Source of the DNA: Pseudomonas vlassakiae
GTDB taxonomy: Bacteria > Pseudomonadota > Gammaproteobacteria > Pseudomonadales > Pseudomonadaceae
Assembly (NCBI RefSeq): GCF_014269035.2
Contig: NZ_JABWRP020000014.1
Location: 124,001-188,000 of the forward strand
Length of the DNA stretch: 64,000 bases
Direction of reading: 5' to 3'
The notes under the pieces were generated by a model. The model saw only the letters and a list, made by a program, of their open reading frames with translations, was not told the origin of the DNA and searched no databases. The position numbers and the translations under genes were made by a program. The number at the start of each line of letters is the position of its first letter. The stretch's first letter is position 1. This document shows positions 16,639-25,593 of the stretch, in pieces.

Positions 16639-18056
16639 TAAGCCTGCTTGCCAGTGAAGGCATTGAGGGTTCGTACCAGGATCACGAAGTCGAGCCACAA
16701 CGACCAGTTGTTGATGTACTCGATGTCCGAATTGACCCGCTGGATCATCTGCTCGATATCCTTGGTCTCCCCCCGGTACCCGCGTACCTGCGCCAGGCCC
16801 GTCATGCCGGGCTTGATGTTGTGGCGGGCGAAGTAATCGACGATGTCCTGCGAGTACAACGTGTCGTGCTGCAAGGCATGGGGGCGCGGGCCGACCAGCG
16901 ACATGTCGCCGGTCAGCACATTGAACAGCTGCGGCAGCTCATCGAGGCTGGTGCGCCGAATGAACGCCCCAACCCGGGTCAGGCGCGGGTCATTGCGCTG
17001 CGCCTGCTCGACCACGCCGTTTTCCGGCTGATGCACATGCATGCTGCGGAATTTCCAGATACGGAACGATTCCCCCGTCCAGCCGGTACGGTCCTGGCGG
17101 AAAAACACCGGCCCCGGGCTGTCGAACTTGATGATCAACGCGACCGCCAGCAACACCGGCGAGGCGCACAGCAGGATGAGCGCGGCCAGCACGCGGTCTT
17201 CCAGGTTCTTCAGGAACAGGCTGGTCCCGGTCAGCGGCGTTTCCGACAGGGTCAGCACCGGGATCCCGGCAATTTCGCGCACGCTGTGGTTGATCAGGCG
17301 CAGCGAGAAGATGTCCGGAACCCAGTTGACCGCAATGCACTTGTCGAGCAGCTTGAGGTACACATCCTGAATCACTGCCGACCCGCCAAGGGGCGTGACC
17401 AGGTAAACCGTGCGGATGCCATGCTGGGCGATGATCTCGTCGAGATCGGCGATGCTGCCCAGCACGGGCAGGCGCAGCTTTGCATCCTGGCCCTCGCGGG
17501 CCTGATCTTCTTCCTGATCGACCCAGATGCACCCCATCACCCGCTCGCCGAACCATGGGTTGTTGCTGATCTTCTGATACAGGAAGTTGGCCAGGTCGCC
17601 ATTGCCGATGATCAAGGCATTGTCCAGCCGCGCATGGGCGGTGAAGCGCTTTTGCAACTCGCGCATGGCCACGTGCAGGAACAGCTGGACGATGTAGCCG
17701 ATGACAAACAGTTGAACGACCAGCAACCGTGAATAGGTTTCGCTCTGTTTGGTCAGGAAGGCGATCACCACCAGGAAACAGAACGTCGCCGACCAGGCCT
17801 TGAACAGCCGGAAGGCCTTTACCGATAGCCCCACATTGCTGCGGTAGATGGCGTAGTGGTCATAAATGACCGCCAGCGCGCCGATCAGCAGCAGCAGCAT
17901 GATCACGTAGTCCGAGGTGATGTAGCCAAACTGGTCGTAGATCAGGTACCACGCCACACTGGTGACGGCAATCCCATCAAGGCCGGCTTGCACGGCGTTG
18001 CTGACGCTACTTCTTCGCTGGAGCAACGACCGACTGCTTCTGGGTTCGAACACCAT
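16635..18056 (-). CDS. Undecaprenyl-phosphate sugar phosphotransferase (priming glycosyltransferase), WcaJ type
   Basis: This 473-residue polyisoprenyl-phosphate hexose-1-phosphate transferase has four or five transmembrane segments in the first 125 residues, a CoA-binding-like central domain, one more membrane segment (VLAALILLCASPVLLAVALI), and the bacterial sugar-transferase catalytic domain. The latter shows FRQDRTGWTGESFRIWKFRS, TRVGAFIRRTSLDELPQLFN and DMSLVGPRPHA. It places the first sugar-1-phosphate, most likely glucose or galactose, on undecaprenyl phosphate at the cytoplasmic face and so begins repeat-unit assembly for the Pea-type EPS. It overlaps the start of the next gene. Confidence 0.92.
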   Translation of the reverse strand: MVFEPRSSRSLLQRRSSVSNAVQAGLDGIAVTSVAWYLIYDQFGYITSDYVIMLLLLIGALAVIYDHYAIYRSNVGLSVKAFRLFKAWSATFCFLVVIAFLTKQSETYSRLLVVQLFVIGYIVQLFLHVAMRELQKRFTAHARLDNALIIGNGDLANFLYQKISNNPWFGERVMGCIWVDQEEDQAREGQDAKLRLPVLGSIADLDEIIAQHGIRTVYLVTPLGGSAVIQDVYLKLLDKCIAVNWVPDIFSLRLINHSVREIAGIPVLTLSETPLTGTSLFLKNLEDRVLAALILLCASPVLLAVALIIKFDSPGPVFFRQDRTGWTGESFRIWKFRSMHVHQPENGVVEQAQRNDPRLTRVGAFIRRTSLDELPQLFNVLTGDMSLVGPRPHALQHDTLYSQDIVDYFARHNIKPGMTGLAQVRGYRGETKDIEQMIQRVNSDIEYINNWSLWLDFVILVRTLNAFTGKQAY

Positions 18057-18241
18057 CGTAAGGCCTCACTGAACTGTGTGTGGCAAAAGCCTGACCATCA
18101 CAACGAAGCGATGGAAACTCACCTCAGGTAGCTGAAAAACCTTTGAAAATTCGCAGCACGGCGCCCCGCCTCGATTGATATCACTGTAGCAGTACCCGGC
18201 GTTTGCTGCGGGGGCTCATCGACCGCCCCGACAGGCAGCAT

Positions 18242-19003
18242 TCAGCTTCGCCGTCGTGCTCGCTGCGCAGGCGCTCTGGCATAAAGCAGCGCACGCACCA
18301 GGAACAACGGATTACCCAGCACATAACGGGTAAACAGGCGCTTGGGCTCTTTGAGCAACCTGAACACCCACTCACCGTTCAGGCGGCGCACCCAGGAAGG
18401 CGCTCGCGCCACCTTGCCACCCAGGAAGTCGACAATCGCACCGCCGCAGACGATCAGGCAGGGGCCGTCCAGTGCCGCCAGGCGAGCGGCGAGCTGTTCC
18501 TGCTTGGGCATTCCCATGCCCAGCACGATCAGCGCAGGCTGTTGTGCCTGGGCAAGGGCGAGGTAAGTGTCGAGTTCGGCGAAACCCTCATGCCGTGACA
18601 CCACGTGCACGCCATAGCGCGCTTCGCAGCGTTGCACGGCCTCGGACAGGAACGGTTCGCGGGTTCCCCAGAATGCCACGCGCCTGCCATTGAAGGCCGC
18701 CAGCAGCTTGGGAATGAAGTCCGTGCCGTTCATGTTGAGCCCAGGAGCCAGTCCCAGGCGCCGCAGCAATATCGCCATGCCGGCACCGTCACGCAGCAGC
18801 ACGTCAGCGGCCGAGAGTGCCTGGCAGTAATCAGCCTTGCCGGCAACCAGGTTCATGGCATGGGCGTTGACGAAAGCCAGTATGGTTGCCCGCTGTGGTG
18901 AACCTAACGTCGCGAGCAGGCATTGCTCATCCGTTGCATCCTGGACCAACCGCAGCTTGCCGATGACCGTGTCCCAGCGTTGCAACCCTGTCCAATCCCG
19001 CAT
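18242..19003 (-). CDS. WecG/TagA/CpsF-family glycosyltransferase
   Basis: The 253-residue protein is a GT26 enzyme. The diagnostic segments are NAHAMNLVAG, LLRDGAGMAILLRRLGL with the catalytic Asp, and LIVLGMGMPKQEQLAARL. GT26 members transfer ManNAcA, ManNAc, glucose or related sugars to lipid-linked intermediates at the membrane. The start ATG overlaps the stop of the upstream glycosyltransferase gene, so the genes are coupled. The 185 bases downstream to the priming transferase contain nothing I recognise. Confidence 0.9.
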   Translation of the reverse strand: MRDWTGLQRWDTVIGKLRLVQDATDEQCLLATLGSPQRATILAFVNAHAMNLVAGKADYCQALSAADVLLRDGAGMAILLRRLGLAPGLNMNGTDFIPKLLAAFNGRRVAFWGTREPFLSEAVQRCEARYGVHVVSRHEGFAELDTYLALAQAQQPALIVLGMGMPKQEQLAARLAALDGPCLIVCGGAIVDFLGGKVARAPSWVRRLNGEWVFRLLKEPKRLFTRYVLGNPLFLVRALLYARAPAQRARRRS

Positions 19004-20190
19004 CAGCTGTCATCCCGCTTCGATCGCACCCAGTCGACCTGGCGCTTGAGTAGGAACCCCAGGTACAGGGGGATTTTCCTCGCCGCATAGAACGGCGCGT
19101 ACAGCAGTACCGAAAACGGGATCAGCTCCCGTGCGAAGCGCCCCCACGCCAACAATACAGCGGCACCGAGCAGGCCCAACGCCAGCGTGGCAAGTAGCGC
19201 TGGCAGCAGCACGCCGAACATGCCGAAGGCCAGCCAGGTGACCGCGAACAGCACCATCAGCAGCAAGGACAACAAGGCCAGCGGCGGCACCAAAAGGTCC
19301 ATGGCCATGCCCAGCAGCGGCCAGTTACGTCGCACCAGTGCGTGACCTAAAAGCCTGGGCCCCTCAGCCAGCACCACCCCCAGGTGCCCATGCTCCCAAC
19401 GCTTGCGCTGGATGTTCAGGCCTTCCTGGCTGGTGGGGAAGTGACTGTTGACGACAGCGGCCGGGCAAAACAATGGCGGTTTTCCCAGCGCGGCACACTC
19501 CAGGCCCAGCTTCAGGTCTTCGACCAGGTGCCCGGTCGCCAGGTTGAGGGCCGACAGGTCTTGCCAGGCAAATGCCATGCCCGCCCCCATCAGCTGGCAA
19601 GGCATCCCCAGCCGGGCCCAGCCCAGTGGGCGGACCAGGTTCTTCACGCGCCAGGCAAAGGCAGCCACCTGCACCTTCAACCCTGCACCGCCAGGCGCAT
19701 GCATCAGATACAGCGCTTGCGCAGGCCGGGCGTTGTCGACGCAACAGTGCGCCAGCTGCTCGAGCGCACCCGCGCCGAGCTGGCAGTCGGCGTCGATGAT
19801 GATCAGCACCTCAGGGGGCGACTGGCGCAGGTGCTGCACCCCGAAGTCCAGCGCGTAGCCCTTGCCACGCCGCTGGAGATCCTGGCGCTCGACCACTTGC
19901 GCGCCCGCCGCGCGGGCCAGGTTCGCAGTCTGGTCCGTGCAGTTGTCGGCAACTACCAGCAACTGGTCGCCCTCGCACAATTGCGGCCTGATGCTGGCCA
20001 GCGTCGACGCGATCAGCCTTGCTTCGTTGTGCGCCGGCACCAGCACCGCCACCCGCGCTCGCGCAGCTTGCCGGGCTACCCGCGCAGGCGCAGGCAAACA
20101 GGCGAGCACCACCTGGGCAAACAGCACCAAGGTCGGCATCAGGACCAGCAGCGCCGCCAGGACCAGCAACGCGCTCAACAGGTTCAGCAT
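19003..20190 (-). CDS. Membrane glycosyltransferase family 2
   Basis: A 395-residue protein with an N-terminal membrane helix (LLSALLVLAALLVLMPTLVL), a GT2 catalytic domain and three or more C-terminal membrane helices around residues 290-370. The GT2 domain shows VAVLVPAHNEARLIASTLAS, then IIDADCQLGAG with the metal-binding DxD-like site, then LVEDLKLGLE in place of the acceptor ED motif. The layout matches integral inner-membrane glycosyltransferases that add a sugar to a lipid-linked chain. The ATG at 20190 has AGGGGGG upstream and overlaps the previous stop by 7 bases. Confidence 0.87.
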   Translation of the reverse strand: MLNLLSALLVLAALLVLMPTLVLFAQVVLACLPAPARVARQAARARVAVLVPAHNEARLIASTLASIRPQLCEGDQLLVVADNCTDQTANLARAAGAQVVERQDLQRRGKGYALDFGVQHLRQSPPEVLIIIDADCQLGAGALEQLAHCCVDNARPAQALYLMHAPGGAGLKVQVAAFAWRVKNLVRPLGWARLGMPCQLMGAGMAFAWQDLSALNLATGHLVEDLKLGLECAALGKPPLFCPAAVVNSHFPTSQEGLNIQRKRWEHGHLGVVLAEGPRLLGHALVRRNWPLLGMAMDLLVPPLALLSLLLMVLFAVTWLAFGMFGVLLPALLATLALGLLGAAVLLAWGRFARELIPFSVLLYAPFYAARKIPLYLGFLLKRQVDWVRSKRDDS

Positions 20191-21389
20191 GCCGCCCCCC
20201 TGAAATGGCTGACCAACCGGGCTGCTTCGGTGTCGATGTCGTGGCGCACGAGCACGCGCTGGCAAGCAGCCTCGCCCATGCGTTGCAGCACCTCCACCGG
20301 TTGCTGCAGGCAGTCGAGCATGGCCTCGGTCAACGCCTCGACGGAACCTGCCGCGAACAACCAGCCGTTGTCACCCTGGCAGACCAGTTCGGGAATGCCT
20401 GCCACGTAAGTGGTAAGGACCGGCCGACGCAACGCCATGGCCTCCATGATGACCACCGGCAAGCCCTCGGCAAAGCTGGGTAGCACCAGGGCACGCGCGG
20501 CGAGGATTTCATCGCGCACCTGCGCGCTGCTGATCCAGCCCGTGATACGCACCTGCGCCTGCAAGCCGTACCGGGCGATCAGCGCCTCGATCGGGCCGCG
20601 CATCTCACCATCGCCCGCCAGCACCAGCTTGAAGTCCACACCCCGGCTCGCCAGAGCGCGGGCCGCCTCGACCAGCAGCAACTGGCCTTTCTGCTCGCAC
20701 AGCCGCCCCACGCAAACCAGCCGGGGCGCGGCGGGCGGCGCCAGTGCAACTCCCTGGTGGAAGCTGCGCTCCAGGCCACAATGCACCACCTTGACCTTGT
20801 CCCAATGCTCATGGGCCACCCAGCGATACAACTGACTGCGACCGAAGGAACTGACGGCAGCCACGAAAGCGGCCCGGCGCACCTTCTCGCCCAGGTGCAG
20901 GATCTGCGCCTTGTCGAACTCTTCCGGCCCATGCACGGTGAAGCTGTAGGCCGGCCCGCCGAGGGCATTGGCCAGCATCACCACCTCGGTCGAGTTGGTG
21001 CCGAAATGCGCATGCACATGTTCCGTGGCGGATGCCTGCAGCCATTGCAGCAAACGGCATGCTTCGGCCAGGTAGACCACGTGGTAGGGCCATGGGCGAT
21101 CTGCGCGCCAGCCCAGGCGAAGCGCCAGGCGCAGTGCGCCGAGAAAACGCTTGGGTCGTGCCCGCACGACGTCGAACAGCGGCCTCAGCAAGCCGTACAA
21201 CCCTTGCTCCAGCACATAGCGGGTCTTGCCCCGTTCTGCCAGGTCTTCCGGGTCGTGCAGTTCGGCATCCCAGCCTCGCAGGGCGATGCGCTGAACCTCG
21301 ATGCCCTGGCGCTCCAGCGCCTGTATTTCGCGGCGGATGAAACTGTGGCTGACCTTGGGATACTGATTGATGAAATAAGCGATACGCAT
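20184..21389 (-). CDS. Glycosyltransferase family 4
   Basis: A 401-residue GT-B fold enzyme. The N-terminus (MRIAYFINQYPKVSHSFIRR) and the donor-site region VLPSFAEGLPVVIMEAMALR, with the EX7E motif, are typical of GT4 retaining transferases in EPS clusters. It would add one sugar of the repeat unit in the cytoplasm. The chosen ATG gives the family's standard N-terminus; the ribosome binding site is only GGGG-like. It lies 22 bases after the VirK-like gene and overlaps the next transferase. Confidence 0.9.
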   Translation of the reverse strand: MRIAYFINQYPKVSHSFIRREIQALERQGIEVQRIALRGWDAELHDPEDLAERGKTRYVLEQGLYGLLRPLFDVVRARPKRFLGALRLALRLGWRADRPWPYHVVYLAEACRLLQWLQASATEHVHAHFGTNSTEVVMLANALGGPAYSFTVHGPEEFDKAQILHLGEKVRRAAFVAAVSSFGRSQLYRWVAHEHWDKVKVVHCGLERSFHQGVALAPPAAPRLVCVGRLCEQKGQLLLVEAARALASRGVDFKLVLAGDGEMRGPIEALIARYGLQAQVRITGWISSAQVRDEILAARALVLPSFAEGLPVVIMEAMALRRPVLTTYVAGIPELVCQGDNGWLFAAGSVEALTEAMLDCLQQPVEVLQRMGEAACQRVLVRHDIDTEAARLVSHFRGAAC

Positions 21390-21411
21390 AGAGCCCCGAA
21401 TCTGTGTCCGT

Positions 21412-22365
21412 TTACGGGATGACCAGGTCTGCCATGGCCTGCTGCACCGGGCTGCCGGCCAAGGCGGTCTGGATCTGGCCAAACACGTCATCCAGCAACG
21501 CATGGCGCCTGCGGTACATGGCGCGTTTCTTCGCTGCAACGTCCTCTGCCGCACGTTGTGCGGGGGCCAAGGGAATGCTGAAGAAGTCTTCGCGGTCCGA
21601 TGGCACGGCGCCATTTTCCTGCCAGATGACATCGTAGTTGGCCGCCAGGTCCTGGTGCTTGTCGGCGCCAAAATAGGGGTGGCGATGGTGGCGGTATTCG
21701 TCCCCCACCGCGTAGATACGCTCGGCCCCCACCGTCCTCGCCACGCATTTGATCGCCTCGATCAGCAGGCTCCTGGGGCGCAAGCCTTCGAAATCCTTGG
21801 TCAGCTCCCGGTAGATGGTCAGCGAGGTATCGCTGTCCACGCCCTTGTGGATGCCCTGCACGGCGCCGATGTACAGGCACAGGCCCGCCGCTTCCCGGCA
21901 CAGGGTAAAGGCCAGCGAAGCCACCCGCAGATCGCCCTGGAACAGGTTGACCACCAGCTCGCCTTCGCGCTGAAACCAGATCGGCCGGTCGAGCACCAGG
22001 CTGCAGCCGCTGGCGTATGCCGACAGGTCGCACAGCCGCCGATGCTCGTCACGTCGCAACAACAGCAACGGGGCACAGTGCGCGGCGACCACTTCGTAGT
22101 GCGACGCCACCGCTTCGAGCCGCTGTGGGGCGCTCCAGCACTTGCTGATATATGGCCACTGAACCACGCCAATGCAGTCGACGCCCAACCGCTCGAAGCG
22201 CTCCTGGCCCAGCGCCTGCGACATGCGCTGCACGAACGCCTGCAGGCCGGACCACTCCCGGGCCATCGCTACTGTCAGCTTGAACTTGTTGTTGAGCGCG
22301 CGCAGCGAAAAGCCGGGCTGCAAGGTGAGCACGCTCCTGGCCAGCGATCTGAACGTCATCGTCAT
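21412..22365 (-). CDS. VirK/YbjX (DUF535) family protein
   Basis: The 317-residue protein matches the VirK/YbjX family plan: WPYISKCW, LVLDRPIWFQREGELVVNLF, VASLAFTLC, IGAVQG, and the C-terminal EDFFSIPLAP plus KKRAMYRRRHALLDD. Family members in Salmonella, Shigella and Campylobacter affect antimicrobial-peptide resistance or virulence, but no biochemical activity is established. It sits between a GT2 and a GT4 gene, with gaps of 1 and 22 bases, so it is part of the EPS operon. No signal peptide is evident. Confidence 0.87.
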   Translation of the reverse strand: MTMTFRSLARSVLTLQPGFSLRALNNKFKLTVAMAREWSGLQAFVQRMSQALGQERFERLGVDCIGVVQWPYISKCWSAPQRLEAVASHYEVVAAHCAPLLLLRRDEHRRLCDLSAYASGCSLVLDRPIWFQREGELVVNLFQGDLRVASLAFTLCREAAGLCLYIGAVQGIHKGVDSDTSLTIYRELTKDFEGLRPRSLLIEAIKCVARTVGAERIYAVGDEYRHHRHPYFGADKHQDLAANYDVIWQENGAVPSDREDFFSIPLAPAQRAAEDVAAKKRAMYRRRHALLDDVFGQIQTALAGSPVQQAMADLVIP

Positions 22366-22366
22366 G

Positions 22367-23344
22367 TCATTTGTACTCGATCAGCAGCGCCTTGCCGGCC
22401 GCATACCTGTTCAGCAGGAACTTCGCCTGGCCGAGCATTTCCGGAAACTTGCCCACTACCAGGAACACCGCCTGCCACCAGTTCTCCCGCGTCGAGCGCC
22501 CACCCCGGCGGGCCAGGCGCACGACCTGCAACGGATAGACCAGCAACAACCACAGCCCCCAGCCGCCCGACAACAGGCTCACCGCCAGGATCGCCAGTGG
22601 CAGGTTCAGGCCCCACAACCAGGCGCGCCGTGACTCGCGCAGCCAATGGCGCTCCGGCGTCTGCCCATGCAGGTAGGCGCCTTCGGCATAGGCATAACCG
22701 GCACGCAGGCTTCGCCGCCACCATTGCCCGAATCGGGTCATGGCGGCATCGTGCAGGGTCATTTCATCGGCCAGGCGCCAGATCTTCCAGCCCCCGGCAC
22801 GCAGGCGCACGCACAGCTCCGGCTCTTCACCGGCAATCAGTTCGGGGCGAAAACCGGACACCGCCATGAAGGCGTCGACGCGCATCAGGGCATCGCCCCC
22901 ACAGGCCTTGGCTTCCCCCACGGGGGTATCCCATTCGAGGTCGCAGAGCAGGTTGTACACCGAACGCTGGGGGAAGCGTTCGCGACGGCGGCCACACACC
23001 ACTGCCACGTCAGGGTGCTGGTCGAGAAACGCCTGGGCCTTGCCCAGCCAGCCGGCATCCACTTCACAGTCACCGTCGACGAACTGCACATGGCGGATGC
23101 CGGGCACGATGCCTTGCAGGCAGGCAAAGCCTTCATTGCGTGCGCGTGCGGCGGTAAAGGGTTGCGTCATGTCCAGCGCCACCACTTCAACGCCCAGCCG
23201 CTTCGCCAGCTGTACCGAGCCATCGGAGGAGCCGGAATCCACATACACCAGCTGATCCGCACGCCCCATCAGCGACAACAGGCAGCGCTCCAGGCGCTGG
23301 CCTTCATTGCGGCCGATCACCACCACTCCAATGCCTGTCTTCAT
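22367..23344 (-). CDS. Glycosyltransferase family 2, C-terminal membrane segment
   Basis: A 325-residue GT2 enzyme. It opens with VVVIGRNEGQRLERCLLSL and YVDSGSSDGSVQLAKRL, has the DxD-type site in VQFVDGDCEVDAGW, and ends with a hydrophobic region near residue 250 (LWGLNLPLAILAVSLLSGGW). Such proteins add sugars to lipid-linked EPS intermediates. I use the ATG at 23344; a GTG three codons upstream is also possible. It precedes the VirK-like gene by a single base. Confidence 0.87.
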   Translation of the reverse strand: MKTGIGVVVIGRNEGQRLERCLLSLMGRADQLVYVDSGSSDGSVQLAKRLGVEVVALDMTQPFTAARARNEGFACLQGIVPGIRHVQFVDGDCEVDAGWLGKAQAFLDQHPDVAVVCGRRRERFPQRSVYNLLCDLEWDTPVGEAKACGGDALMRVDAFMAVSGFRPELIAGEEPELCVRLRAGGWKIWRLADEMTLHDAAMTRFGQWWRRSLRAGYAYAEGAYLHGQTPERHWLRESRRAWLWGLNLPLAILAVSLLSGGWGLWLLLVYPLQVVRLARRGGRSTRENWWQAVFLVVGKFPEMLGQAKFLLNRYAAGKALLIEYK

Positions 23345-23372
23345 GGGCGTCACTCGTCAGCTGCGGGCCAGG

Positions 23373-23897
23373 TCAGGTGTACTGCATCGCACCACTGTGC
23401 TTGCGTGCCTTGATGGTCGCAGGTACCCCTACTGCCAGGCAGTTGTCCGGCACATCGGTCAGCACCACCGCGTTCGAGCCTATCGCCACGTTGTTACCGA
23501 TGCGTATATTGCCCAGCACCTTGGCGCCAGCGCCGATGTCCACGTTGTTTCCGAATACCGGGGCAATGGGTTCGTCGACATTTTTCAGGCCTACCACCAC
23601 GCCATTGCGGATCCGGCAATCGTCGCCAAAACGCGCATAGCCGCTGATGACGATGCCGCCGAAGTGGTCGATGACGAAGTTGCGGCCAATCACCACCTCG
23701 CAGGGCAGCTCGACCCCTGTGATGATCTGCACGAACTTGAACAGCACCTTGTAGAGCAAGGAGCACAGCTTGCGCAGCAAGGCCGGGCGCACACCATAAC
23801 GCCAGCGGCCAAAGCGGTAGACCAGCAGTACCCAGAACCCCTGGGCGCCCCAGTCACCACCATGAGCGCGCAAGTCTGCACGGATGTTATCGAACAT
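23373..23897 (-). CDS. Serine-acetyltransferase-like hexapeptide-repeat acetyltransferase
   Basis: A 174-residue protein with a helical N-terminus (MFDNIRADLRAHGGDWGAQG) and left-handed beta-helix hexapeptide repeats from about residue 85 (VVIGRNFVIDHFGGIVISGY, IRIGNNVAIGSNAVVLTDVP). It resembles the CysE-like acetyltransferases found in EPS loci rather than housekeeping CysE, which is longer. It probably O-acetylates a sugar of the Pea-type polysaccharide using acetyl-CoA. AGGTGA lies 5 bases before the ATG. Confidence 0.87.
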   Translation of the reverse strand: MFDNIRADLRAHGGDWGAQGFWVLLVYRFGRWRYGVRPALLRKLCSLLYKVLFKFVQIITGVELPCEVVIGRNFVIDHFGGIVISGYARFGDDCRIRNGVVVGLKNVDEPIAPVFGNNVDIGAGAKVLGNIRIGNNVAIGSNAVVLTDVPDNCLAVGVPATIKARKHSGAMQYT

Positions 23898-23905
23898 GGT
23901 TTCAC

Positions 23906-24862
23906 CTACCGTGTGGGCTGGCTGGCAAACTGGGTCTTGAACAACAGTGACCAGGTGGCGCGGGTATGCCGCCAGCACGCCTTGATCGCGGCCAGGCCGC
24001 GGCCCTTGAGCAATGCCTTGAGCGCCAGCACCAGGTCGCCCAGGCTCACCAGCAGCATGTGCAAGGCCAGCCCCGCTGCACCGTGATGCTTGCGGAAATA
24101 CAACAGTTCGCTTTCGATCTGGTAGCCGGAAATCTGCCGGCTCGCCGCTTCCAGTTCAGCCACCGACTTGGAGCTTTCTCCGCCGATGTGCACCACGGTG
24201 GTATCGGGGAAATACACCACTTTCCAGCCGGCCGCCTTCACCCGCTTGCAATGGTCCACCTCCTCGTAATAAAGGAAGTAGCGCGGGTCGAACAGGCCTA
24301 CCTGATCCAGCACTTCGCGGCGCACCAGGTAGAAGCAGCCGGGCAGCCAGTCACACTCACGCACCGAGGCGTGGTCCCAGTCCATTTCATCGACCATTTT
24401 CAGCCCCGGGAAAAAACGCTGGAGCCCGGTGCGCCCGACGAACACGTTCAAAGGGGTCGGGAAATAGCGACAGCTCGGCTGCAGGTCACCCTCCCGGCCC
24501 ACCAGCCGCACCCCCAGAATGCCGCACTCCGGGTGTGCGTCCATGTAGTCGATGGTTTTCTGCAGGCTGTCGGCGGCCACAAAGGCGTCGGTGTTGAGCA
24601 GCAGCGCGTACTTGCCCTGCAAGTGCGCCAGCAACTGGTTGTTGGCGCGGCCGAACCCGACATTGAGCTTGTTGCTCAACAACAGGGCTTGCGGGCAGAC
24701 CTTGCCCAGACGCTCCACAGAATCGTCCACCGAGGCATTGTCCACCACCAGGTAGCTGGCCAATGCCTCACCCCCTGCGGCGCGCAGTGCATCGAACATC
24801 GGTTGCAGCAACCCTGCGGTGTTGAAGTTGACCACCATCACGTCGACAGGCTTCTTATCCAT
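23906..24862 (-). CDS. Glycosyltransferase family 2, rhamnosyltransferase-like
   Basis: The 318-residue protein has the WbbL-style GT2 N-terminus DVMVVNFNTAGLLQPMFDAL, YLVVDNASVDDSVERLG, NVGFGRANNQ, and the catalytic ALLLNTDAFV. These features recur in rhamnosyl- and related transferases of surface polysaccharide clusters. The sugar cannot be told from sequence. The ATG overlaps the upstream acyltransferase stop by 8 bases. Confidence 0.88.
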   Translation of the reverse strand: MDKKPVDVMVVNFNTAGLLQPMFDALRAAGGEALASYLVVDNASVDDSVERLGKVCPQALLLSNKLNVGFGRANNQLLAHLQGKYALLLNTDAFVAADSLQKTIDYMDAHPECGILGVRLVGREGDLQPSCRYFPTPLNVFVGRTGLQRFFPGLKMVDEMDWDHASVRECDWLPGCFYLVRREVLDQVGLFDPRYFLYYEEVDHCKRVKAAGWKVVYFPDTTVVHIGGESSKSVAELEAASRQISGYQIESELLYFRKHHGAAGLALHMLLVSLGDLVLALKALLKGRGLAAIKACWRHTRATWSLLFKTQFASQPTR

Positions 24863-25472
24863 TGCTGCCGTCCCCGAAGAAATAGCGACGCCTGTGCATC
24901 GCCAGGGTTGACTCCAGCGACGGGTCGAAGGAGCCTTTGCGTTGCTTGATCAGGTCTATCCAGGGGTAGGCGTTGCAGCGCGCTTCGACCCGTTTGATCA
25001 GGTCTTCGGTAGTGCAGATGAACTTGGCCGGGTTGCCGCCGACCACCGTCCCGGGCGCTACGTCTTTGGTCACCACCGCACCGGCAGCCACCACCGCATC
25101 TGGCCCGATGGTCACTCGCGGCATGACGATTGCGCCGTGGCCCACGAAACTGTTGTCCTTGACGTCGATGACACCGACCGAGTCGAGCTTTCTGCCATAA
25201 CAGAGTTCGATCAGCGCCACCACGCCGTCATGGCCGATCAACGTGCAGTCGGACAAGCCGACGTTATTGCCGATGCGTACCAGGGCCGGGTCGGTGACGT
25301 TGCAACCCACATTCATGTGAAAGTTGCTGCCCACCGAATAGAACTTGCCCCATCGATGCTGAAACTCGCCCCACTGCCGCGGAGTGGGTTTACAGAGTTT
25401 CAGGTAGGCCGTCACGCCCCGCCCGGTGGTGTTGGCATAACGCGCCACTGCACTGCGTATCCATCCAAACAT
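24855..25472 (-). CDS. Hexapeptide-repeat acyltransferase, WcaF/colanic-acid type
   Basis: A 205-residue left-handed beta-helix acyltransferase (MNVGCNVTDPALVRIGNNVG, NSFVGHGAIVMPRVTIGPDA, VAAGAVVTKDVAPGTVVGGN PAKF). The GGNPAKF close is typical of the LacA/WcaF/VatD xenobiotic-type acetyltransferases. It probably decorates the EPS with acetyl or another acyl group. The ATG at 25472 gives the compact family length; a GTG 17 codons upstream is in frame. The 120 bases to the GMC gene contain no gene. Confidence 0.85.
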   Translation of the reverse strand: MFGWIRSAVARYANTTGRGVTAYLKLCKPTPRQWGEFQHRWGKFYSVGSNFHMNVGCNVTDPALVRIGNNVGLSDCTLIGHDGVVALIELCYGRKLDSVGVIDVKDNSFVGHGAIVMPRVTIGPDAVVAAGAVVTKDVAPGTVVGGNPAKFICTTEDLIKRVEARCNAYPWIDLIKQRKGSFDPSLESTLAMHRRRYFFGDGSNG

Positions 25473-25593
25473 ATGGCAAGCCTCGCAAATCAAGCGACCC
25501 TGGACTGTCCCTGAGGCGAACACGGTCTCGTTCTTGTGAGTGTTGACCCTGTCGCACTCAACCCTTGCACACCGCTACTTCAGTTCAACAGGC

